Notes under the pieces: generated by a model | What the model was told of the DNA's origin: nothing | Database searches by the model: none | Seen by the model: only the letters and a program-made list of their open reading frames with translations | In this document: positions 1-5,566 of the stretch, one piece after another | Layout of the letters: each line of letters opens with the position of its first letter | Position numbering within the stretch: position 1 is the first letter of the stretch | Source of the DNA: an uncultured Planctomycetaceae bacterium | GTDB lineage: Bacteria; Planctomycetota; Planctomycetia; Pirellulales; UBA1268 | Direction of reading: 5' to 3' | NCBI GenBank assembly: GCA_937900985.1 | Contig: CALCGM010000132.1 | Span: 1-6,190, forward strand | Length of the DNA: 6,190 nucleotides | Translations under genes and position numbers: made by a program

Positions 1-1274
1 CGCTGGGCCTCCGAACGCAGGCGGTTGGCTTCGTCGTCGTCGACAAAGGTGTGGGTGGCATTGTCGAGCGTTACCTGTCGCTCGAGCATCAAGGCCACGT
101 TTGCAGCATGACAGGCGATGTGGGCGTTGCAGGCTGCCTCAACGTTCCCCTTCGGCTTGCCACGCGTTTTCACGCAGTCGAGGAAGTCGCGGACGTGGAA
201 GGTGGCCGGATAGCCGCCGATTTCCTCAACCGAGCGACCGGCCAGCAGCGCCGGCGAAGAGAGCACCATCTTGCCACTGTCGCCCGCCTCCACCCAGCCA
301 TCGCTGCCTTCAAACCGCACCGGGCAGGAGCCCAGCGGGATCCAGTCTTTCTCACGAAACACAAGTTCCACGCCATTCTCGTAGCGGCAGACGATCTGCT
401 CATCGGCCGGCGGGTTGTAGACGCTTGGAGGATCGATATCGCCAACCGCCCACTGGCAGAGGTCGACGCAGTGGGAGCCCCACTCAAGCACGCCGCCACC
501 GACAAGGCCGCCCCCCTTCTCGAAGTTGAAGCCGTCGAGCAGAGCGGGGTTGAAGGGTCGCCAGGCCGCAGGCCCGAGATACACGTCCCAGTCGATCACG
601 TTTGGGTCGGGCGCCGTTTCCGCCGGCAGCCAGCCGCTGGTCATCGCCTTCATGCCCGCCGGATGGGCATACACCCGCTGCAGTGTGCCGAGCCTGCCGG
701 TGCGGGCGAGCTCACAAGCAAAGGCGAAGTGCGGCAGGTTCCGCCGCTGTGTGCCCGCCTGAAAAACCACGCCTGTCCGCTGCACCGTGTCGCGGAGCAC
801 AAGGCTCTCGCGGATGTTCTTCGTGCAGGGCTTCTCGCAGTACATATCTTTACCGGCCCGGGCGGCCTCGCTGGCCATCGTGCCGTGCCAGTTGGGCCCG
901 GTCGCGATCAAGACGGCGTCGATGTCTTGCCGGTCGAGCAGCTCGCGGTAGTCGCGGTAGGTGTCGCAGCTGCCCTCGCCATACTGCTTCTCAGCTGTTT
1001 TCTTGACGGCAGCCCGGCGGTCTTCCTTGATGTCGCAGACGGCCGCAAACTGCACGTCGGGCTGCTCCATAAAGCAGCCGAGGTCGTAGGTGCCGCGCCG
1101 CCCGATGCCGATCCCGCCCACGATGATCCGCTCACTCGGTGGCACGGCCCCATCGAGCCCGAGCACCGACGACGGAATGATCATTGGCGCTGCCGCAGCC
1201 GTGCTGGCAGCCACGGCCTGCTTGAGAAACGCCCGTCGACCTGGTGCCGGCCGAGCCATTGCGGAGTGTGCCAT
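1..1274 (-). CDS. Gfo/Idh/MocA-family oxidoreductase, Tat-exported (C-terminus beyond window)
   Basis: This gene reads leftward from an ATG at 1274 and is still open at base 1, giving 424 residues without a stop. Residues 13-18 (RRAFLK) form a twin-arginine motif. An Ala-rich hydrophobic stretch follows, so Tat export is predicted. A Rossmann dinucleotide motif lies at 54-61 (GIGIGRRG). The family's EKP motif is at 147-149, where K148 is the usual catalytic lysine, and a GxHxxD-type motif is at 266-271 (H268, D271). The C-terminal part has the alpha/beta fold sequence typical of this family, including 'RFEGSDGWVEAG'. By family it is an NAD(P)-dependent dehydrogenase of sugars, inositols or similar polyols; the substrate cannot be read from sequence. 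GGGGAG about 10 nt upstream of 1274 supports that ATG over the in-frame ATG at 1259. Thirteen cysteines are spread through the chain, which is many for an exported protein. It lies 78 nt downstream of the DUF1501 gene and may be co-transcribed with it. Confidence 0.93.
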   Translation of the reverse strand, partial: MAHSAMARPAPGRRAFLKQAVAASTAAAAPMIIPSSVLGLDGAVPPSERIIVGGIGIGRRGTYDLGCFMEQPDVQFAAVCDIKEDRRAAVKKTAEKQYGEGSCDTYRDYRELLDRQDIDAVLIATGPNWHGTMASEAARAGKDMYCEKPCTKNIRESLVLRDTVQRTGVVFQAGTQRRNLPHFAFACELARTGRLGTLQRVYAHPAGMKAMTSGWLPAETAPDPNVIDWDVYLGPAAWRPFNPALLDGFNFEKGGGLVGGGVLEWGSHCVDLCQWAVGDIDPPSVYNPPADEQIVCRYENGVELVFREKDWIPLGSCPVRFEGSDGWVEAGDSGKMVLSSPALLAGRSVEEIGGYPATFHVRDFLDCVKTRGKPKGNVEAACNAHIACHAANVALMLERQVTLDNATHTFVDDDEANRLRSEAQ

Positions 1275-1284
1275 GAGCCACCGT

Positions 1285-1290
1285 CTCCCC
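1285..1290 (-). promoter_or_regulatory. Ribosome binding site of the oxidoreductase gene
   Basis: The minus strand reads GGGGAG here and contains the GGAG core, with about 10 nt before the ATG at 1274. The later in-frame ATG at 1259 has no purine-rich site in front of it, so this site decides the start. A second GGGGAGA lies 17 nt farther upstream at 1301-1307. Confidence 0.55.
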
Positions 1291-1310
1291 TTCGCGTGGA
1301 TCTCCCCTGA

Positions 1311-1323
1311 CGGCCAGCGGCCG
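1311..1323 (-). other. Short GC hairpin in the gap between DUF1501 and oxidoreductase genes
   Basis: An inverted repeat with 5-bp arms CGGCC/GGCCG and a 3-nt loop lies in the 78-nt gap. No T-run follows it, so it does not look like an intrinsic terminator. In RNA it could be an intercistronic stem, for example a processing or stability element. It is also short enough to arise by chance in GC-rich DNA. Confidence 0.25.
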
Positions 1324-1338
1324 CCGAATGCGTTTCGC

Positions 1339-1369
1339 AGTATATCAGCGGCCTAGGCCAGGATGTCAT
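1339..1369 (-). promoter_or_regulatory. Candidate internal promoter for the oxidoreductase gene
   Basis: On the minus strand TATACT (1344-1339) matches five of six bases of the sigma-70-type -10 box. It is preceded by TGA, which makes an extended -10 (TGnTATACT). ATGACA (1369-1364) matches five of six bases of the -35 box, at a 19-nt spacer, slightly longer than ideal. The -35 lies in the last codons of the DUF1501 gene. This A/T-rich patch stands out in the GC-rich surroundings. If used, it would let the oxidoreductase be expressed apart from the two genes upstream. Planctomycete promoter consensus is poorly defined, so this is tentative. Confidence 0.35.
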
Positions 1370-2783
1370 GCACCACGCGGCCGTAGACATCGGTCAGACG
1401 GAAGTCGCGGCCGGCATGGCGGAAGGTCAGCTGCTCATGGTCGAGGCCGAGCAGGTGCAGCAGCGTGGCGTGGAGATCGTGCATGTGCACCCCGTTCTCC
1501 ACCGGCGCGTAGCCAAACGCGTCGGTTGTTCCGTAGGTCAGTCCGCCTTTCACGCCGCCGCCGGCCATCCACATTGTGAAGCCTTGGGGATGATGGCCGC
1601 GGCCGTCACCGTTTTCCGCGGTGGGAGTGCGGCCAAACTCAGCCCCCCAGACCACCAGCGTGTCGTCGAGCAGCCCGCGGCGGGCGAGGTCATCGAGCAG
1701 GCCTGCGATCGGCCGGTCGGTCTTGGCTGCCTCGGCGACATGGCCGCTGTGCACCTTCTGATGATGGTCCCAGGTGTAGTCGGTCGACACCTGGATATAC
1801 CGCACGCCCTGCTCAGCAAGCCTGCGGGCCAGCAGGCACTGCCGGCCAAAGTTGTCGCTCGCCGAGCCGTCGATGCCGTAGAGCGAGAGCGTCTCGGGCG
1901 TTTCCTCGGCGAGGCTCATCACCGCCGGCATCGTCGACTGCATGCGGAAGGCCAGCTCGTAGGAGTCGATCAGCCCGTCGATGGTGCGGTCGCTGACGGT
2001 CTGCTCGCGGTGGGCTCTGTTGAGCGTCTGAATCAGCTGCAGCTGCTCCTGCTGCATGGCGGCGTCGATCCGCGGGTTGGTTAGATGCGAGACGCTGGCC
2101 TTACCAATCGGGATCTCGGCCGAACCGATCGCCGTGCCCTGGTGGATGGCGGGCAGAAAGGCACTGCCATAGTTCTGCACGCCGCCGTGCCCGCGGGGCG
2201 GAGAGATGGTCACAAACGCCGGCAGGCTGTCGCTCTCGCAGCCAAGGCCATAGCTCACCCACGCGCCGACGCTCGGCCGCACGAGGTTTGACTGGCCCGT
2301 ATGGAGCTTGAGCAGCGCCTCGCCATGGGCCGTGCCCTCGGTGTGCAGCGAGCGGACCACACACAGGCGATCGGCATGCCTGGCGGCGAGCTGCGGAAAC
2401 AGCTCGCTGATCCACACGCCGCTCTCACCATGCTGGGAAAAAGCAAAGGGGCTCGCCATGATCGTGCCGAGCTGCTTCTCGGCCTCAGGCAGGCCGACGT
2501 CTTTGCCGGTGAGCTGCTTGCCCGCTTCGCTGGCCAGCCGGGGCTTGGGGTCGAAGAGGTCGACATGGCTCGGCCCACCCCACATGAACAGAAAGATCAC
2601 CCGCTTCGCCCGCGGCGTGAAGTGTGGAGGTTTGGCAGCGAGCGGCCCAGCCAGCACAGGCGTGTCTGCTGCGGCACCCTCACGGCCGGCCATCGCGGCG
2701 AGGGCCAGTGAGCCAAATCCGCAGCCGCTCGCCTTGAGCAGATCGCGTCGGCTGGCGACGGGCATGAACTGGTGGCACCGCAT
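1353..2783 (-). CDS. DUF1501 family protein, Tat-exported
   Basis: This 476-residue protein matches the full DUF1501 family (PF07394), which is very abundant in planctomycetes. Residues 11-17 (SRRDLLK) are a twin-arginine motif, followed by a hydrophobic Ala/Leu stretch ending near 'GAAADT' (36-41), so it should be exported folded. The DUF1501 domain spans roughly 58-472. It opens with a conserved block ending FMWGGPSHVDLFDPK (66-80). His/Asp-rich segments follow: WDHHQKVHSGHV (338-349), WGAEFGRTP (379-387), GRGHHPQGF (394-402) and HMHDLHATLLHLLGL (433-447). The family is grouped with alkaline-phosphatase/sulfatase-like folds, so these could be metal ligands of a hydrolase, but its reaction is not established. 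It lies 39 nt downstream of the PSCyt1/DUF1553 gene, a pairing typical of planctomycetes. The ATG at 2783 is chosen because GAGGA sits 7 nt before it; an in-frame TTG at 2789 would leave only 1 nt of spacing. Confidence 0.95.
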   Translation of the reverse strand: MRCHQFMPVASRRDLLKASGCGFGSLALAAMAGREGAAADTPVLAGPLAAKPPHFTPRAKRVIFLFMWGGPSHVDLFDPKPRLASEAGKQLTGKDVGLPEAEKQLGTIMASPFAFSQHGESGVWISELFPQLAARHADRLCVVRSLHTEGTAHGEALLKLHTGQSNLVRPSVGAWVSYGLGCESDSLPAFVTISPPRGHGGVQNYGSAFLPAIHQGTAIGSAEIPIGKASVSHLTNPRIDAAMQQEQLQLIQTLNRAHREQTVSDRTIDGLIDSYELAFRMQSTMPAVMSLAEETPETLSLYGIDGSASDNFGRQCLLARRLAEQGVRYIQVSTDYTWDHHQKVHSGHVAEAAKTDRPIAGLLDDLARRGLLDDTLVVWGAEFGRTPTAENGDGRGHHPQGFTMWMAGGGVKGGLTYGTTDAFGYAPVENGVHMHDLHATLLHLLGLDHEQLTFRHAGRDFRLTDVYGRVVHDILA

Positions 2784-2790
2784 CCGCAAA

Positions 2791-2795
2791 TCCTC
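2791..2795 (-). promoter_or_regulatory. Ribosome binding site of the DUF1501 gene
   Basis: GAGGA on the minus strand lies 7 nt before the ATG at 2783. This spacing rules out the in-frame TTG at 2789 and disfavours the ATG at 2765, which has no such site. The site lies in the 39-nt gap after the upstream gene's stop codon, which fits translation from a shared transcript. Confidence 0.65.
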
Positions 2796-2822
2796 GTATT
2801 CAACCGTGGGCGGCCTCGCAGC

Positions 2823-5381
2823 CTACTCGACCATCTGAAATCGGCTCGACGCCATCAGGGCGTGAGCGGCCATGCTCCAGGCCTCACGACGGGCATGCTC
2901 CGATCCAGCGACAGCTCGCGACGCCTCTGCCTGATGCAGAAACTGCCGCATCGCTTCGTTTTCCGCTGGCTCGGGAGGCTCCCCGACCACCAGCTCAAAC
3001 AGCATCGTGACCGCAGTCTCCTGGCCCGCGGGGGTCGCCGCTGCCTCGCATGCCTCCAGCACGCGGCTGGCGGTGGCGGCGGCGGCGTCCATTACCTGCT
3101 CGTCGTTGAGCATGTAGAGCCCCTGCGTGGCCACGGTGGTCTGCGGACGCAAGCCGGTGGTTTTGTGCGGATCGGCAAAGTCGAGCGATTGAAACACCTC
3201 CGGCAGGTCGTTGCGGATCACCGGCAGATACACGCTGCGGCAGGGGAAATCGGTGCGGCGGCGGTTGGTGTTGCCTCCCACGGCCGTCGCCTGGTCGCCA
3301 AGAGAGCCCACCGTTGACTCCATCGGGGCCAGGTCGAGCGTGCCCGCAGCGGCTCGCATCGCGTCCCGCAGGCTTTCCGGATCGAGCCGCCGGCGGTGAG
3401 CCCGCCAGAGCAGCGTGTTTTCTGGATCGACCGCGGCCGCTGCATCGTCGTGGCGACTGCTGAGACGGAAGCTTCGGCTGAGCACCACCTGGCGAACCAG
3501 GCTCTTGAGCGACCAGTCGGCGGCCACCAGTTCACCAGCGAGGTGCTCGAGCAGCTGCGGATGCGTTGGCGGCTCGCCGGTGCGGCCAAAGTTGTCGACC
3601 GTGCGGACAATGCCCCGGCCAATCAGGTGGTGCCAGACGCGGTTGGCGAGCACCCGTGCGGTCAGGGCTCCGCCGCCGCTCTCCACGTCGGTCAGCCAGG
3701 CGGCGAGCTGGATCCGGCCGCTTTCGCTCGCCGGGATCTCTGGCGATGCGTCGCTGAGCACCTGCAGGAAGCCCCGCGGCACCTGCTCCCCTTTGCGGTC
3801 GGGGTCGCCAGCGATGCGGATGAACTCATCGGCCGGCACATCACGATCAATCGGCGACATCGCCCGCGGAGGAATCGGTGGGGGCGAGGCCAGCTGGCGG
3901 CTGACGTCGGCAAGAAACGCCCGCTGCGCCTGGATGCGGGTTTCGACGGCAGCACGCGGATCGCGGGACGCTTCAGCGACTGCATCCGGAACCTCGGCGA
4001 TGATCGTCGCCAGCGCGTCGGCGGTGTCGCCGCTTTCAACACTGCCGCTGGCCAGCAGGCCGAGCGCCTCCCCGCCTCGCTGCCTCCAGACCTCAAGGCC
4101 CGGCCTGAGCGTTCGCCAGTAGTGTTCGTAGGCGTCGTCGACCTCCTCGCCGCCGTCGCCAAGGCCGACGAGCCGCTCCATCACCCGCTGCTCACCGAGC
4201 ATGTAGCGACGCTCCATCACGTCGGTGCTCGTGAAGATGCCGGCGAGCGCGTGGTAGTCGGCGGTCGGCACCGGATCAAACTTGTGGTCGTGGCAGCGGG
4301 CACAGCCGAGCGTCTGCCCGAGAACCGCCCGGCCGACGGTGTCGATCAGCTCATCGGCCACCTCCATCTTCTGCTTCTCAGCAGGGTTGCCGAGGAGCAC
4401 CTTGGGGCCGATCGTGAGGAAGCCGGCTCCGATCCGCTGGCGGTCTCGCTGCTCGATGGAGTCGAAGGGCAGCAGGTCGCCCGCGAGCTGCACAGCAAGA
4501 AAGCGATCGAAGGGCATGTCTGCCGCCACCGCATCGATCACCCAGTTGCGGTATCGCCAGGCCTCGCGGAAGAGGAAGTTCTCATCGAGACCGTTGGAGT
4601 CGGCATAGCGGGCCAGATCGAGCCAGTGCCGTCCCCACCGCTCACCAAACTGCCGTGATGCGAGCATCTCGTCGACGAGCCGCTCGTAGGCCGCCTCACT
4701 CGGATCCGCCGTGAAGGCGGCAATCTGCTCGCGGCTCGGCGGCAGGCCCGTGAGGGCAAACGACAGCCGTCGCAGCAGTGTCGTCGGGTCGGCCTCGCCC
4801 GCTGCCGCCAGGCCCTCAGCCTCCAGCCGGGCCAGCACAAACAGATCGAGTTCGGCCAGCGGCCAGCTGCCTGCAGCGACGCTCGGTGGCTCAGGATTCG
4901 CCAGCGGCTGAAATGCCCAGTGCTCGCGGCCGGCCACCGGATCCGAGGGATCGGGGCCGTGCGTGGCTCGCGGCAGCCCGTCTCGTGGATCGGCAGCGCC
5001 CTGCCGCACCCACGCCTCCAGCCGCGCGATCTCGTCGGCGGCCAGCTGCCGGTCGGGCGGCATCTGCAGGTCGGGATCGGTGTAGCGGACTGCCCGAATG
5101 AGCAGACTCGCCTCCGGATCGCCCGGCACCACCGCCGGACCACGCTCGCCCCCCTGCTGCCAGCCGAGCCGCGAGTCGAGGCCGAGGCCCCCTTCGAGGT
5201 CGCCCTCAGCAGCGGAGTGACACGACAGGCACCGCTTCACCAGCAGCGGACGCACATGGGTCTCGAAGTCCGCCGTCGCCTCCGAGAGCTCCGGTGGCTC
5301 CTCGGCGGCAGCGAGAGCCGACACCGCAGCAAGCCATATGGCCATGGCCCTGGGCAACAGGAGGGTGAGGAATGTCCGCAT
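2823..5381 (-). CDS. PSCyt1-DUF1549-DUF1553 planctomycete cytochrome c-type protein
   Basis: This 852-residue protein has three domains typical of planctomycetes. A Sec-type signal occupies residues 1-26 (hydrophobic core, AAA before EEPP). A PSCyt1 domain (about 40-130) carries the c-type heme motif CLSCH at 51-55 and a candidate distal ligand, M107, in QMPPD. DUF1549/PSCyt2 (about 172-385) includes RHWLDLARYADSNG (251-264) and a second CxxCH, CARCHDHKFDP at 360-370. DUF1553/PSD1 (about 555-845) includes RVLANRVWHHLIGRGIV (576-592), FGRTGEPPTHPQLL (598-611) and SRSFRLSS (635-642). The 390-510 linker is variable and acidic, and there is no inserted LamG-like domain, so the protein is compact for the family. 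It probably acts in the periplasm, passing electrons to or working with the DUF1501 partner encoded 39 nt downstream; the reaction is unknown. The ATG at 5381 is the only start that gives a charged n-region, but it lacks a clear Shine-Dalgarno. Confidence 0.95.
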   Translation of the reverse strand: MRTFLTLLLPRAMAIWLAAVSALAAAEEPPELSEATADFETHVRPLLVKRCLSCHSAAEGDLEGGLGLDSRLGWQQGGERGPAVVPGDPEASLLIRAVRYTDPDLQMPPDRQLAADEIARLEAWVRQGAADPRDGLPRATHGPDPSDPVAGREHWAFQPLANPEPPSVAAGSWPLAELDLFVLARLEAEGLAAAGEADPTTLLRRLSFALTGLPPSREQIAAFTADPSEAAYERLVDEMLASRQFGERWGRHWLDLARYADSNGLDENFLFREAWRYRNWVIDAVAADMPFDRFLAVQLAGDLLPFDSIEQRDRQRIGAGFLTIGPKVLLGNPAEKQKMEVADELIDTVGRAVLGQTLGCARCHDHKFDPVPTADYHALAGIFTSTDVMERRYMLGEQRVMERLVGLGDGGEEVDDAYEHYWRTLRPGLEVWRQRGGEALGLLASGSVESGDTADALATIIAEVPDAVAEASRDPRAAVETRIQAQRAFLADVSRQLASPPPIPPRAMSPIDRDVPADEFIRIAGDPDRKGEQVPRGFLQVLSDASPEIPASESGRIQLAAWLTDVESGGGALTARVLANRVWHHLIGRGIVRTVDNFGRTGEPPTHPQLLEHLAGELVAADWSLKSLVRQVVLSRSFRLSSRHDDAAAAVDPENTLLWRAHRRRLDPESLRDAMRAAAGTLDLAPMESTVGSLGDQATAVGGNTNRRRTDFPCRSVYLPVIRNDLPEVFQSLDFADPHKTTGLRPQTTVATQGLYMLNDEQVMDAAAATASRVLEACEAAATPAGQETAVTMLFELVVGEPPEPAENEAMRQFLHQAEASRAVAGSEHARREAWSMAAHALMASSRFQMVE

Positions 5382-5566
5382 GTCGACAGTTTACCGTCCG
5401 CGGTCGCCCTGAGCCCATCGTGTTCCGGCCCGGCGGGAGAAGATCTCCCCACAACGAGCCGTCGGCAGCCGCCGCAGATTTGCGACGAGTCCCCCGACGA
5501 ATCACGATTGTGGTCTGGGTGGCCTCGCTGGCCTCTGGTTTTCTCCCCGTCTCGTAGGTCCTCTCC
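5382..5566. promoter_or_regulatory. Divergent intergenic region between the cytochrome operon and the beta-propeller gene
   Basis: This 185-nt stretch separates divergently transcribed genes and must hold promoters for both unless they lie in coding DNA. It contains a perfect inverted repeat (5435-5449), two minus-strand GGGGAGA heptamers (5444-5450, 5542-5548) and a small palindrome-like AATCACGATT. TAAACT on the minus strand (5393-5388) ends six bases before the ATG at 5381. I see no convincing sigma-70-type -35/-10 pair in either direction. Reading frames crossing this stretch show no recognisable protein and are out of frame with the genes on either side. Confidence 0.6.
5435..5449. repeat. 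Perfect inverted repeat, candidate operator or 5'-UTR hairpin
   Basis: GGGAGA (5435-5440) and TCTCCC (5444-5449) are perfect 6-bp arms around AGA. The repeat sits 54 nt upstream of the cytochrome gene start and 117 nt upstream of the divergent gene. It could be a binding site for a dimeric regulator of both genes, or a hairpin in the leader RNA of the cytochrome gene. One arm coincides with a GGGGAGA heptamer that also occurs elsewhere in the non-coding DNA of this window. Confidence 0.35.

Noticed and set aside
51..1310. Plus-strand reading frame of 419 codons antisense to the oxidoreductase
   Set aside because: The minus strand here encodes a full set of Gfo/Idh/MocA motifs and a Tat signal. 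The plus-strand translation shows no recognisable domain and is a product of GC-rich codon bias.
1311..1323. GC hairpin as an intrinsic terminator after the DUF1501 gene
   Set aside because: The stem is only 5 bp and no run of T follows on the minus strand.
1350..1359. GGCCTAGGCC palindrome as a stand-alone operator
   Set aside because: It is 10 bp of mostly G and C and overlaps the stop codon. Such palindromes arise often by chance in GC-rich DNA, so it is mentioned only in connection with the promoter candidate.
1368..2084. Plus-strand reading frame of 238 codons antisense to the DUF1501 gene
   Set aside because: It lies opposite strongly conserved DUF1501 sequence and has no family resemblance or ribosome binding site that I can see.
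2787..2789. TTG as an alternative start for the DUF1501 gene
   Set aside because: GAGGA would be only 1 nt from it, whereas the ATG at 2783 has an ideal 7-nt spacing.
3061..3090. GCG/GGC triplet run as a microsatellite-like repeat
   Set aside because: On the minus strand it is an alanine-rich stretch (DAAAATASRV) of the cytochrome gene using GCC codons, with no sign of expansion beyond the protein.
3396..4658. Plus-strand reading frame of 420 codons antisense to the PSCyt1/DUF1553 gene
   Set aside because: It mirrors the conserved DUF1549 and DUF1553 domains on the other strand. Long antisense frames are expected at this GC content, and the translation has no recognisable motif.
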